Origin: Cognatishimia sp. MH4019
Lineage (GTDB): Bacteria; Pseudomonadota; Alphaproteobacteria; Rhodobacterales; Rhodobacteraceae
Assembly: GCF_020177595.1 (NCBI RefSeq)
Contig: NZ_JAHTBL010000004.1
Location: 227,001-291,000, forward strand
Direction: 5' to 3'
DNA length: 64,000 nt
The position numbers and the translations under genes were made by a program. The notes below the pieces were generated by a model. The model ran no database searches, was not told the DNA's origin, and worked only from the letters and a program-made list of their open reading frames with translations. Shown here piece after piece: positions 36,113 through 45,324 of the stretch (within the stretch, counting starts at the first letter, position 1; each line of letters opens with the position of its first letter).

Positions 36113-36366
36113 GTTTTCCCTCGTTTATCTAAAAGGTGCACTCAAAACGGGGAACTCCGATTTGAGAATGAAGTCTGTCTCTCTCTTTCGGGGTTTGATT
36201 GCAAGAAAGCCTTGGCCTCGTGGATTCAACAAACCGCACTCTGGTGCATCTTTGCCACAAGTCTGTTTGGCCCCCTTTATATAATGGCATCAACTAAACC
36301 TTGTCGCGCAAGGCAGGCTTGGGTAGGTAATGCGAAAGACAACAACTGGGGTCGGGTGGTCTCACC
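36113..36366. promoter_or_regulatory. Divergent promoter region between porin and DUF3576 genes
   Basis: A 254-base AT-richer spacer between two genes transcribed away from each other. It holds an inverted repeat (CTCAAA 36141-36146 with TTTGAG 36161-36166, with an inner CGG/CCG pair) in the likely porin 5' UTR. The perfect -10-like TATAAT at 36280-36285 reads towards the lipoprotein gene. No well-spaced -35 was found, so promoter positions are tentative. Confidence 0.35.
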
Positions 36367-36858
36367 GTGTATATCAAACAGATTTTCGCAGCCATTCTAA
36401 TGGCTTCCATGGTTGCCGGATGCAGTGGCGGTATCGGAAGCGGCGGCTTTGGCCGTGCGCTGGACCGCAGCGATGCGTCCGAGATTGATTTGAACCCGGA
36501 CGGGCGCACACGCTCTTCAACGATTTGGGATCTGTTCGGCAACAATGACGATCCAAATGTCACCGTGAAGGTGAACAAGTATATCTGGAACGCATCGCTG
36601 GATGTTTTGAACTTCATGCCTGTTCAGGCCGCTGATCCGTTCACAGGCGTTCTGGTCATGGGCTTTGGCACACCGCCCGGCGGTGGCCGCGCCTATCGCG
36701 CTACGGTTTACGTTCAGGATCCGGCACTTGATGCCCGTTCGCTTGTGCTGTCTCTGCAGACCCGTTCGGGCCCTGCGGACCCTGACACCGTGCGGGCTGT
36801 CGAGGATGCGATTCTTACGCGGGCGCGCCAGCTTCGTCTACGTGACGACGCCCTCTAG
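36367..36858 (+). CDS. DUF3576-family lipoprotein
   Basis: A 163-residue protein with a lipoprotein signal (lipobox MVAGC, Cys19). The core STIWDLFGN..VTVKVNKYIWNASLDVLNFMP matches DUF3576, an alphaproteobacterial family of unknown function. It starts with GTG; a GGGTGG lies upstream. It precedes leuS by 73 bases, as in many relatives, and may share its transcript. Confidence 0.85.
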   Translation: MYIKQIFAAILMASMVAGCSGGIGSGGFGRALDRSDASEIDLNPDGRTRSSTIWDLFGNNDDPNVTVKVNKYIWNASLDVLNFMPVQAADPFTGVLVMGFGTPPGGGRAYRATVYVQDPALDARSLVLSLQTRSGPADPDTVRAVEDAILTRARQLRLRDDAL

Positions 36859-36931
36859 ACCGTTTAGCCCACTCGAACTATTACAGCGCCGGGCCGTGAT
36901 GCCCGGCGTTTTCATATGAAGGACCCTGCGC

Positions 36932-39505
36932 ATGTCGCGTTACGCCCCCGCCGAAATCGAAGCGAAATGGCAAGAGGCCTGGGACAAGGCCGAGACGTTC
37001 AAAGCCACACGGACCGACGACAAGCCGAAATATTATGTGCTTGAGATGTTCCCCTACCCATCGGGCCGCATCCATATCGGCCATGTGCGCAACTACACGA
37101 TGGGCGATGTGATCGCGCGCTATAAGCTGTCGACGGGCCATAATGTGCTGCACCCGATGGGATTCGATGCCTTCGGTCTGGCCGCCGAAAACGCGGCAAT
37201 TGAGCGGGGCATTCATCCGGCAGAATGGACCTATTCCAACATCGCGGACATGCGCAAACAGATGCAGCCGCTGGGCTTTTCCATTGATTGGAGCCGTGAG
37301 CTGGCCACTTGTGATGTCGAGTATTACGGCCAACAGCAATCGCTGTTTATCGACATGATGGATGCCGGGCTGATCTATCGCAAAAATGCCGTGGTTAACT
37401 GGGACCCGGTTGATCTGACCGTGCTGGCGAACGAGCAGGTGATCGACGGCAAGGGCTGGCGCTCGGACGCGGAGGTTGAGCGGCGCGAGCTGACGCAGTG
37501 GTTCTTCAAGATCAGCGATTATTCCGAGGAATTACTGGATGCGCTGGACGGGCTGGATGATTGGCCTGCCAAGGTGAAGCTGATGCAGGCCAACTGGATC
37601 GGCAAATCGCGCGGTCTGCAATTTGCATTCTCCGCCATTGAGGCACCCGAAGGATTCGACAGGATCGAGGTCTATACAACGAGGCCCGACACACTGCTGG
37701 GCGCGTCTTTTGTTGGCATCTCTCCGGATCATCCGCTGGCCAAGCAGCTGGAGAAGGATAACCCTGAGGTCGCTGCGTTTTGCGCCGAATGCCGCAAAGG
37801 CGGCACGACTGAGGAAGAACTGGAAACCGGGGAGAAGATCGGCTTCGACACCGGTATCAAAGTGCGTCATCCCTTTGATACCGCTTGGGAACTGCCCGTC
37901 TACATCGCCAACTTCATTCTGATGGATTACGGCACTGGCGCAATCTTTGGTTGCCCAGCGCATGATCAACGCGATCTGGATTTCGCCCGTAAATACGATC
38001 TGCCTGTCGTCTCGACCTATGCCCCTGCCGAAGATGACGGCTCCGCCATGCCCGAGGATGGCGGCGATGCCTTTGTTCCCGCGAAGACCGAGAAGGTCAT
38101 TTATGTGCGTGGTTTTGCCGGCGAGACGGAGCAAACCGGTGAAGAGGGCATCAACGCAGCGATTGCCTTTTGCGAAGACAATGGCGTGGGTCAGGGAGTC
38201 ACCAAGTTTCGTCTGCGCGATTGGGGGCTGAGCCGTCAGCGCTATTGGGGCTGCCCGATTCCCGTTGTGCACTGTGACGAGTGCGGCGTCGTGCCTGAAA
38301 AGAAAGAGAACCTGCCCATCGAACTGCCCTCGGATGTCACCTTTGACACTCCCGGCAATCCGCTGGATCGGCATCCGATCTGGCGCGACTGCGCCTGCCC
38401 GTCTTGTGGCAAACCCGCAAAGCGCGAAACGGACACGATGGATACGTTTGTCGACAGTTCATGGTATTTCGCGCGCTTCACCGCGCCACGCGCGGACACG
38501 CCGACCGTGGCCGAAGATGCTGCCTATTGGATGAATGTGGATCAGTATATCGGCGGGATCGAGCATGCGATTCTGCATCTGCTCTATTCGCGCTTTTTTG
38601 CCCGTGCAATGCACATCACCGGACACCTGCCCGCCAAGGCAATTGAGCCGTTTGATGCGCTGTTCACCCAAGGCATGGTGACACACGCGATTTATCAGAC
38701 CGAAGACCCCCAGAACGGTCGTCCGGTTTATCACTATCCTGAGACGGTAGAACTGCGCGACAGCAAGGCATTTCTGAAAGACGACGGGCGCGAGGTCAAA
38801 GTGATCCCTTCCGCCAAGATGTCCAAATCAAAGAACAATGTCGTCGACCCGGTGAACATCATCGAACAATACGGCGCGGATACTGCGCGCTGGTTCGTGC
38901 TGTCTGACAGCCCGCCCGAACGCGATGTCGAATGGACCGCCTCTGGGGCCGAGGCCGCGTATAAACATCTGGGGCGCGTCTGGCGCATTGCCGACGAGAT
39001 TGCCCAGATGGAGGACGGTATAGGCCAAGGCGATGAAGATCTGCTGCGTGCGATGCACAAGGCGATCTTTGAGGTCACGCAGGGCGTTGAAAGTTTTGGC
39101 TTTAACGCCTCTATCGCCAAGCTCTACGCGTTCACGAATGTTGTGCAGAAATCAAAAGCTGGCGGTACGGCCCGCAAGCAAGCCATGCGCACGCTGGCGC
39201 AACTGATGTCGCCCATGACCCCGCATCTGGCCGAGGATATCTGGGCCAAGCTGGGCGGCGCGGGCCTGATCGCAAACGCTGCATGGCCCGTGGCTGATGA
39301 GGCGATGCTGGTCGAAGACAATGTAACGATGCCTATTCAGATCAACGGCAAGCGCCGCGGCGAACTGTCCGTGGCCAAAGACATGCCTAAAGAAGAGGTT
39401 GAAAAGCTCGCGCTGGCACATGATGCTGTGCAAAAGGCGCTTGCGGGTGCCGCTCCTAAGAAACTGATCGTCGTGCCGGGTAGAATCGTAAATGTCGTCA
39501 TTTGA
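36932..39505 (+). CDS. leuS: Leucyl-tRNA synthetase
   Basis: An 857-residue class I aminoacyl-tRNA synthetase. HIGH is at residues 48-51 (RIHIGHVRN) and KMSKS at 629-633. The connective-peptide editing domain, about 220-420, includes a [12 protein letters not shown] stretch. The zinc-like CDECG and CPSCG motifs lie near 450-495, and the C-terminal tRNA-binding domain is complete. It overlaps lptE by 14 bases, giving the leuS-lptE-holA cluster conserved in proteobacteria. Confidence 0.98.
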   Translation: MSRYAPAEIEAKWQEAWDKAETFKATRTDDKPKYYVLEMFPYPSGRIHIGHVRNYTMGDVIARYKLSTGHNVLHPMGFDAFGLAAENAAIERGIHPAEWTYSNIADMRKQMQPLGFSIDWSRELATCDVEYYGQQQSLFIDMMDAGLIYRKNAVVNWDPVDLTVLANEQVIDGKGWRSDAEVERRELTQWFFKISDYSEELLDALDGLDDWPAKVKLMQANWIGKSRGLQFAFSAIEAPEGFDRIEVYTTRPDTLLGASFVGISPDHPLAKQLEKDNPEVAAFCAECRKGGTTEEELETGEKIGFDTGIKVRHPFDTAWELPVYIANFILMDYGTGAIFGCPAHDQRDLDFARKYDLPVVSTYAPAEDDGSAMPEDGGDAFVPAKTEKVIYVRGFAGETEQTGEEGINAAIAFCEDNGVGQGVTKFRLRDWGLSRQRYWGCPIPVVHCDECGVVPEKKENLPIELPSDVTFDTPGNPLDRHPIWRDCACPSCGKPAKRETDTMDTFVDSSWYFARFTAPRADTPTVAEDAAYWMNVDQYIGGIEHAILHLLYSRFFARAMHITGHLPAKAIEPFDALFTQGMVTHAIYQTEDPQNGRPVYHYPETVELRDSKAFLKDDGREVKVIPSAKMSKSKNNVVDPVNIIEQYGADTARWFVLSDSPPERDVEWTASGAEAAYKHLGRVWRIADEIAQMEDGIGQGDEDLLRAMHKAIFEVTQGVESFGFNASIAKLYAFTNVVQKSKAGGTARKQAMRTLAQLMSPMTPHLAEDIWAKLGGAGLIANAAWPVADEAMLVEDNVTMPIQINGKRRGELSVAKDMPKEEVEKLALAHDAVQKALAGAAPKKLIVVPGRIVNVVI

Positions 39506-39977
39506 CCGCCGGAGCCTTCTTTTGGGCCTTGTTGCTCTACCCGCATGCGGGTTTGAGCCGGTCCACGGCACGTCCGGTTCTGCACGCGGTCTTTATGACC
39601 AAATCCTGTTTGAGGCCCCAAACGACGCCAACAGCTTCAACCTGCGCAAACAGCTGGAAGACCGGTTGGGGCGCAATGATGCGGCCCCCTATACGATGGC
39701 CGTCTCGCTTGATCTGAAGACCGAGAACCTGGCGATCACGTCCGAGCAGTCGATTACCCGATTGAATGTCATTGGCACGGCGCGATACCAAGTTCGTCGC
39801 ACAGGCACACCCGAAGTGCTGGACACAGGCAAGGTGAGCAATTTCACCGGCTATTCCGCCAGTGGCTCTACGGTGGCCACATCCAGCGCGCGCGATGACG
39901 CGTTCGAGCGTCTGACAACGACGCTGGCCGATCAGATCGTCTCGCGGCTTTATGCAACGTCGAGCAGCTGGCAATGA
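39492..39977 (+). CDS. lptE: LPS-assembly lipoprotein LptE
   Basis: A 161-residue outer-membrane lipoprotein (lipobox ALPAC, Cys19) that plugs the LptD barrel for LPS insertion. After the Cys comes [12 protein letters not shown], the usual GFxP start of LptE. The alternating strand and helix pattern ends in [20 protein letters not shown]. Assignment rests on this motif and on its position between leuS and holA. It overlaps leuS by 14 bases and holA by 4. Confidence 0.88.
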   Translation: MSSFDRRSLLLGLVALPACGFEPVHGTSGSARGLYDQILFEAPNDANSFNLRKQLEDRLGRNDAAPYTMAVSLDLKTENLAITSEQSITRLNVIGTARYQVRRTGTPEVLDTGKVSNFTGYSASGSTVATSSARDDAFERLTTTLADQIVSRLYATSSSWQ

Positions 39978-41002
39978 AGCTGACCGCGCGCGATGCGGGG
40001 CGGTATTTCTCAAAGCCTGAAGCGGATCGGACAGGCCTCCTGATCTTTGGCGAAGATGCCATGCGCGTCGCGTTGAAACGTCAGGAAGTGATCGCAGCGC
40101 TGTTGGGGCCAAACGCCGAAGAAGAGATGCGCCTGACCCGTATCCCCGCGTCTGACCTGCGCAAAGACAGCGCCCTTCTGAACGATGCAATCAAGGCGCA
40201 GGGCTTTTTCCCCGGCCCCCGTGTGGCCTTTGTCGAAGACGCCAATGAGACCGTAACCAAAACGATCACAGCGGCGTTGCAGGACTGGCAACAGGGCGAC
40301 GCGCAAGTGATCGTGACGGCGGGTGCACTCAAGGCAAGCTCAGGCCTGCGCAAACTGTTTGAGGGTCATCCCAATGCTTATGCCGCCGGGATCTACGATA
40401 ACCCACCCACGCGGGACGAGATTGAAGCCGATCTGAAAGCCGCCGGTCTGGCGCAGATCGAACAGGAGGCGATGACCGATTTGACCAATCTGGCGCGCGA
40501 TTTGGGGCCGGGCGATTTTCGGCAAACGCTTGAGAAGCTAGCGCTGTACAAGTTGGGCGACAGCACCCCGGTCGGATCGGAGGATGTGCTGGCCTGCGCG
40601 CCCTCCTCGACCGAGGCGGATCTGGATGATGTTCTGAACATCGTAGCCGAAGGGCGCACGAACGAGATCGGGCCGGTCATGCAAAAGCTGAAAGCCCAAG
40701 GCATGCAGCCCGTGGGGCTGTGCATCGGGGCGACCCGGCATTTCCGGCAGCTTTATACGGCGGCCTCTGATCCCGGCGGTGCGCCTGCGGGCATCGGCAA
40801 GCTGCGCCCACCGGTTTATGGACCACGCCGGGACAGGATGTTGCGGCAGGCGCAAGGCATCGGACGGGACCGATTGGAAAAAGCCTTGGAGACGTTGCTG
40901 GATGCAGATTTGACCCTGCGCTCCACCTCTAAATCTCCGCAAATGGCTGTTATGGAACGCGCGTTGATCCGGTTGGCGATGCTCGCGCAAGCGCGCCGCT
41001 AG
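39974..41002 (+). CDS. holA: DNA polymerase III delta subunit
   Basis: A 342-residue clamp-loader subunit. It opens the beta sliding clamp in the replication holoenzyme. Family features include LLIFGEDAMRVALKRQE near residue 20, the LARDLGPGDFRQTLEKLALYKLG helix region and the collar domain near the C-terminus. It starts within lptE (ATGA overlap). The stop TAG is shared with the convergent flavoprotein gene at 40999-41002. Confidence 0.93.
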   Translation: MKLTARDAGRYFSKPEADRTGLLIFGEDAMRVALKRQEVIAALLGPNAEEEMRLTRIPASDLRKDSALLNDAIKAQGFFPGPRVAFVEDANETVTKTITAALQDWQQGDAQVIVTAGALKASSGLRKLFEGHPNAYAAGIYDNPPTRDEIEADLKAAGLAQIEQEAMTDLTNLARDLGPGDFRQTLEKLALYKLGDSTPVGSEDVLACAPSSTEADLDDVLNIVAEGRTNEIGPVMQKLKAQGMQPVGLCIGATRHFRQLYTAASDPGGAPAGIGKLRPPVYGPRRDRMLRQAQGIGRDRLEKALETLLDADLTLRSTSKSPQMAVMERALIRLAMLAQARR

Positions 41003-42159
41003 GCGAACCGTCCGGCGGCTTGCCCGGCCCAGCGCCCGGTCGCAAGGCATCCGGTGATCAAATAGCCACCTGTAGGCGCTTCCCAATCCAGCATTTCGCC
41101 AGCGCAGAAGACGCCGCGGGCATCTTTCAGCATCAGATCGTCATTCAAAGCCGTAAAAGGCACACCGCCTGCGGTCGAGATCGCTTCGTCCATGGGCCGG
41201 GGCCCCGCGTGGCGGATCGGCAGGGCTTTCAGCAGCGGGGCAAGATCATCTGGCAGTGGCCTCCCGAACTCCATCAAGAGCGCCTGTTTGGCGGGATCAA
41301 GGCGCAGGGCCTTGCGCAAGTGATTGCTAAGGCTCGCCTTGCCGCGCGGTTTGGCCAGACGCGCACGGATTTGATCCGCGCTCAGGTCTGGCAGCAGGTC
41401 GATTTGCAGCGTCGCGCCATCGCGCACCGTCCGTGACACAGCGTAGATGCCGCCGCCTTCAAGACCACGCTCAGAAAGAAGTGCTTCGGCTTTGACCCGC
41501 TGATCCCCGGCAACAAGCACAATCCCCTTCAACGGCGCGCCGAAATGCTTGGCCATGTGCGGCGACCAATCGACCTCTAGCCCCATATTCGCAGGCTTGA
41601 ACGGGGCGAGAGGCAGGCCTTTGGTCTTGAACAGCTCAGTCCACGCGCCATCCGATCCAAGCCGCGCCCAAGACGCGCCGCCAAGCGCCAGAATGGTCAC
41701 ATCGGGCGTCTGGGTTTCGGGACCAGAGGGCGTATCGAAGTGGAAGCCATTGTCCCAACCGCTCCAACGCCAGCGGGTGCGGATATCGACGCCAAGCTCA
41801 GCCAATCGCGCCAACCATGCGCGCAATAACGGTGAGGCCTTCATCACTTTGGGGAAAACACGACCCGACGAGCCGGTAAAGACCTCTTGCCCCAATCCAC
41901 GCGCCCAGTCTTGTACAGCATCACCATCGAACGCCTCCAAGATCGGGCTTAAACGCCCTGCGGCCTCAAAATAGTGCGGCAGGAAGGTGTCGAATGGCTC
42001 TGCCTTCGTCAGGTTCAGCCCCGACTTGCCCGCCATCAGAAATTTGCGCCCCACGGATGGTTTCGCCTCTGCCACGGTCACGTGCAGACCCGCGCGGGCA
42101 AGCTGCTCGGCGGCCATCAGGCCAGCCGGTCCGGCCCCGATGACCAGAGCGGTTTTCAC
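40999..42159 (-). CDS. HI0933-like FAD-dependent oxidoreductase (TIGR03862 type)
   Basis: A 386-residue flavoprotein. The N-terminal ALVIGAGPAGLMAAEQLA binds FAD. The GRKFLMAGKSGLNLTKAEP stretch and the C-terminal GEMLDWEAPTGGYLITGCLATG are the hallmarks of the YhiN/HI0933 family. Reaction unknown. It overlaps the upstream MscS gene by 4 bases on the same strand, and holA by 4 bases at its 3' end. Confidence 0.9.
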   Translation of the reverse strand: MKTALVIGAGPAGLMAAEQLARAGLHVTVAEAKPSVGRKFLMAGKSGLNLTKAEPFDTFLPHYFEAAGRLSPILEAFDGDAVQDWARGLGQEVFTGSSGRVFPKVMKASPLLRAWLARLAELGVDIRTRWRWSGWDNGFHFDTPSGPETQTPDVTILALGGASWARLGSDGAWTELFKTKGLPLAPFKPANMGLEVDWSPHMAKHFGAPLKGIVLVAGDQRVKAEALLSERGLEGGGIYAVSRTVRDGATLQIDLLPDLSADQIRARLAKPRGKASLSNHLRKALRLDPAKQALLMEFGRPLPDDLAPLLKALPIRHAGPRPMDEAISTAGGVPFTALNDDLMLKDARGVFCAGEMLDWEAPTGGYLITGCLATGRWAGQAAGRFA

Positions 42160-43472
42160 TGGGGCAACTGTCCTTTGATCTCCACCACACGCTGGGGATA
42201 GGGGATTTCGATGTCATGGTCCTTGAGTGCATTCCAAATCAGGAACAGCACATCGGACGTGTATTTGTTCTTCCCGTCATCAATACCATTCACCCAAAAT
42301 TCCACTGCGAAATCAATGCCGCTATCGCCAAAGCCGCGCAGCTCACAATCCGGAGGTTCGGGCATCTGCAACACATCCGGGTGGGTGGAGACGGCCTTTT
42401 CGATGATGTCCGGCACAAGGTTGATGTCGGTGTCATAGCTGACCGAAAACGCGGCCTCATACCTGTTGGCCGAGCCTTGATCGGACAGATTCACCACGCG
42501 CGTGGTGATGAAATCCTCGTTCGGAACAACGATCCAGCGGCCATCGAAGGTTTCAAGGATCGTGGCGCGGGCGGTCATTTTGACGATGGTGCCGGATTCG
42601 CCGCCATCAAGCTCGACATAGTCGCCGACGGTCGCTTGCCCCTCAAGGAGCAGGATCACACCGGAAATGAAATTGGCCGCGATCTTTTGCAGACCGAAAC
42701 CAAGGCCCACACCAATCGCACCCCCAAGCACTGCGAGGGTGCTGAGATTGATGCCCATGATGTTCATGAGCAGCAGGAATGCGACGCCGAAGATCGTGAT
42801 CTCGGCCGCTTTGATCGCCAATTCGCGGGTCGAGGGGCGCATGTCCTGCTTGCTGATATAAGCGCTGGATTGATCGTTTGACCAACGGCCCAGCCAAAAA
42901 AGCAGACTGCCCGCAATCGCGCCGCGCACCAACGACATCACCGAGAAGGAGATGTTGCCGAGGTTCACCACCGTTTCATTCAGCGCGACCGTGACATCAT
43001 CCAGAAGACCCACCGCATAGAGCGCCATCGCCGGGATCAACACGTATTTGCCCAGCAATTTCAGGAACGGGTCTTTGATGATGTGTTTGACCAGAATACG
43101 CGCCGCAATAAACAGGAAAACGCGCTTGCCAAAGGCAATCACCGCACCTGAATCGAAAAGCGAGCGCACAACCTGCTCGCCAATCGCGGTGAAGACATAC
43201 GCAAAAAGCGGCAGCAACAGAGGCAAGAAGATCAGCACAAAGCGCCGGGTTTGCGCGATGATATGCTCTTGATCGCTTGGCGGTGTCAGCAAGCGCGACA
43301 AGGTCGGGGACAGACGCCGCGTGATGATGACAGCGAGAATATACGCCACAATCAGCAGAGCAAATTGAGACCAGGCTGCGGGGCTGAGAAGCCAACGTTG
43401 CGCAAGCTCAATACCGGGCTCGATCATCTCGAAGGCCTGACCGAAGATTGGCGGTAAATTGTCCAGATCCAT
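42156..43472 (-). CDS. MscS-family mechanosensitive channel
   Basis: A 438-residue inner-membrane protein with about five to six N-terminal helices, then the MscS pore helix and beta domain: LAVLGGAIGVGLGFGLQKIAANF (pore-lining helix) and the VGDYVELDG...GTIVKMTARATILETFDGRWIVVPNEDFI core. Such channels release solutes on hypo-osmotic shock. Longer than E. coli MscS by about 150 residues, mainly at the N-terminus. ATG at 43472 is chosen over an upstream GTG for better spacing from AAGG. Confidence 0.9.
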   Translation of the reverse strand: MDLDNLPPIFGQAFEMIEPGIELAQRWLLSPAAWSQFALLIVAYILAVIITRRLSPTLSRLLTPPSDQEHIIAQTRRFVLIFLPLLLPLFAYVFTAIGEQVVRSLFDSGAVIAFGKRVFLFIAARILVKHIIKDPFLKLLGKYVLIPAMALYAVGLLDDVTVALNETVVNLGNISFSVMSLVRGAIAGSLLFWLGRWSNDQSSAYISKQDMRPSTRELAIKAAEITIFGVAFLLLMNIMGINLSTLAVLGGAIGVGLGFGLQKIAANFISGVILLLEGQATVGDYVELDGGESGTIVKMTARATILETFDGRWIVVPNEDFITTRVVNLSDQGSANRYEAAFSVSYDTDINLVPDIIEKAVSTHPDVLQMPEPPDCELRGFGDSGIDFAVEFWVNGIDDGKNKYTSDVLFLIWNALKDHDIEIPYPQRVVEIKGQLPQ

Positions 43473-43520
43473 ACCCAACACCCTTGTCTTGCAAGGATGT
43501 TATCCCATTGTCATGCGGAC

Positions 43521-43832
43521 ATGGAAAGCCGTTTTGACACCGACACGCCGGACCCGCTCTGCCCGCTTTGCGAGCGGCCCATTCCACCCGGCGTGCCCCA
43601 AAGCCTGCACCATCTGATCCCAAAGCTGAAAGGCGGCAAAGGCGGGCCGACAGTGCTGATCCACCACATCTGCCACAAGGAAATCCACGCGACGCTCAGC
43701 GAGGCGGAATTGGCGCGGGCTTACAACTCGGTCGAGGCGTTGCGGCGGCATCCGCGGTTAGAGAAGTTCTTTCGCTGGGTCAGCAAGCGCCCGCCGGAGT
43801 TCATGTCGAAAGTGCCGAAACGGCGGCGTTAG
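43521..43832 (+). CDS. HNH-type nuclease-fold small protein
   Basis: A 103-residue protein with CPLCERP (Cys14, Cys17), SLHHLIPK (His30, His31) and HHICHKEIHATL (His48-His56), the layout of an HNH zinc finger. It lacks restriction or phage neighbours, so a housekeeping role is more likely than defence. MESRFDTDTP is chosen as the start; an in-frame ATG at 43497 sits right against its own AAGG and is less likely. It overlaps the convergent crotonase-like gene by 4 bases. Confidence 0.85.
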   Translation: MESRFDTDTPDPLCPLCERPIPPGVPQSLHHLIPKLKGGKGGPTVLIHHICHKEIHATLSEAELARAYNSVEALRRHPRLEKFFRWVSKRPPEFMSKVPKRRR

Positions 43833-44437
43833 GCGATCAGGGATTTGATGCCCGCGATATGCGCGGTGTCTGCAGACAAAACATCTGCGGCGAGCGCCTC
43901 TGCCGTCTCAACCAACTCATCGCCCTCAACAACCCGCTCGACCAGCCCCATCGCCAGCGCTTCCTCTGCGGTCACTTTCTGACCTGCCATCAGGATCAGC
44001 TTGGCCCGCGCGGGGCCGATCAAGGCCGCCAAGCGCGCGGGGTCTGAAGGTTGCGGCAGGAAGCCGAGCTTCATGACCGGGTAGAAGAATTTAGCCGTTG
44101 GGACGCAAATGCGGATGTCACAGGCCAGCGCCATGCCCATGGCACCACCCGCCAACGTGCCGTTCAACGCGCAGATCGTCAGGCCAGGATGGGCGGCGAT
44201 GGCGCCCGAGAGACGTTCCCAGACGGGGTCTGTGGCGAGGCCTTCCTTGGCGGCCTCCAGGTCCATTCCGGCGGAGAAGACCTTGCCGATGCCAGTCAGG
44301 ATGAAAGCTTTCGCCGCATGGGCCTCTTCGGCGATATCTGCCAGATCGGTCAGCATCTGGCGGGTCAGCGAATTGGCCTTGTCGGGGCGGTCAATCGTGG
44401 CCGTCCACAGGTCACCGTCCTTCTCCAGACGGATCAT
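43829..44437 (-). CDS. Crotonase-fold protein lacking both catalytic glutamates
   Basis: A 202-residue enoyl-CoA hydratase/isomerase-family protein, about 50 residues shorter than typical crotonases. The oxyanion-hole stretches are there (FSAGMDL near 55-60 and NGTLAGGAMG near 92-101). By alignment to the usual GGGCE and QPE motifs, however, the two catalytic Glu are Gly101 and Val121. A simple hydratase reaction is therefore unlikely; it may be a lyase, isomerase or CoA-binding protein. It overlaps the upstream SDR gene by 4 bases (ATGA), suggesting a shared pathway. Confidence 0.85.
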   Translation of the reverse strand: MIRLEKDGDLWTATIDRPDKANSLTRQMLTDLADIAEEAHAAKAFILTGIGKVFSAGMDLEAAKEGLATDPVWERLSGAIAAHPGLTICALNGTLAGGAMGMALACDIRICVPTAKFFYPVMKLGFLPQPSDPARLAALIGPARAKLILMAGQKVTAEEALAMGLVERVVEGDELVETAEALAADVLSADTAHIAGIKSLIA

Positions 44438-45183
44438 GTAAGGCCGACCCGCGCGCGGATGTCTTCATCGCGCAAGGAAATCTCTTGTCCGCAGAACGCA
44501 TCCGCATCGGGGGAGCACATCCACAAAAGCGTCTTGGCGGGCCAATCGGCGGGGATGTGATCGCTCCAATCCAGCTGGCTGACGGGATTAATGCCCGAAG
44601 CCTTGATCTCGCGCTGCATCTCGGTCGCCACGGTGCCGGGCGACAAGCCCATGACGCGCAGGCCTTTATCAGCGGCCTCTTTATCGGCGCAGCGGGTCAG
44701 CATCGCGGCCCCGGCCTTAGAGGCGCAATAATGGCTCCATGCTTCCACCGGGCCATGAGCCGCGCCGGAGGAGATGGTGAGGATCGTGCCACGGCCTGCG
44801 GCCTCCATCACTGGCATCGCCGCGCGCATTCCGTTGAAGACGCCCTTGAGGTTGATGTCGATCACATGACCCCATGCATCAGGATCGGCAGAGGACAAAT
44901 GACTGATCGGCTCGATCGCACCGGCGTTATTGATCAACACATCCAACGTGCCGAACGTTTTGATCGTGGCGTCGACAGCGGCCTGCATCTCCCAATAGCG
45001 GCTCACATCACAAGGAATCGCAAGCGCCTTCGGCCCGATCTCGCTGGCCAGATCGGCAATCGCTTCTTCAGAGCGCGCCAACAAAGCAACATTAGCCTCC
45101 GCAGCGGCGAAGACCCGCGCGGCTTCGGCCCCGATTCCACGGCTTGCGCCTGTAATCAAAGCGGTTTTTCCGGTCATATCCAT
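44434..45183 (-). CDS. Short-chain dehydrogenase/reductase
   Basis: A 249-residue classical SDR: TGASRGIG (residues 11-18) binds NAD(P), NNAG lies near 85-88, and the catalytic Ser (TISSG, about 138), Tyr152 and Lys156 (HYCASKAG) are present. Substrate unknown. The start at 45183 follows AAGGGAG; a second Met lies two codons later. It is followed by the crotonase-like gene with ATGA overlap, so both probably act on the same acyl or hydroxy substrate. Confidence 0.9.
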   Translation of the reverse strand: MDMTGKTALITGASRGIGAEAARVFAAAEANVALLARSEEAIADLASEIGPKALAIPCDVSRYWEMQAAVDATIKTFGTLDVLINNAGAIEPISHLSSADPDAWGHVIDINLKGVFNGMRAAMPVMEAAGRGTILTISSGAAHGPVEAWSHYCASKAGAAMLTRCADKEAADKGLRVMGLSPGTVATEMQREIKASGINPVSQLDWSDHIPADWPAKTLLWMCSPDADAFCGQEISLRDEDIRARVGLT

Positions 45184-45324
45184 TGGCACACTCCCTTGAA
45201 CGCATTGCAGGTGTAGCGACTTGGCGCGGGCGTGAAAACCGCCTGTCACAAAACGAGGCCCCTTGCACTTTGTGCAGTGCAGCCTGACATTAGGCGATAA
45301 CAGTTCAGACCCAAAGGACCCCCC

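Noticed and set aside
35024-36400. 458-codon plus-strand frame opposite the porin
   Set aside because: Val/Thr/Arg-rich shadow of the Asp-rich porin codons; it also runs through the porin terminator-side sequence and the upstream region.
43497-43832. HNH protein as part of a restriction or phage defence system
   Set aside because: No methyltransferase, phage or defence partners are near; the neighbours are metabolic and envelope genes.
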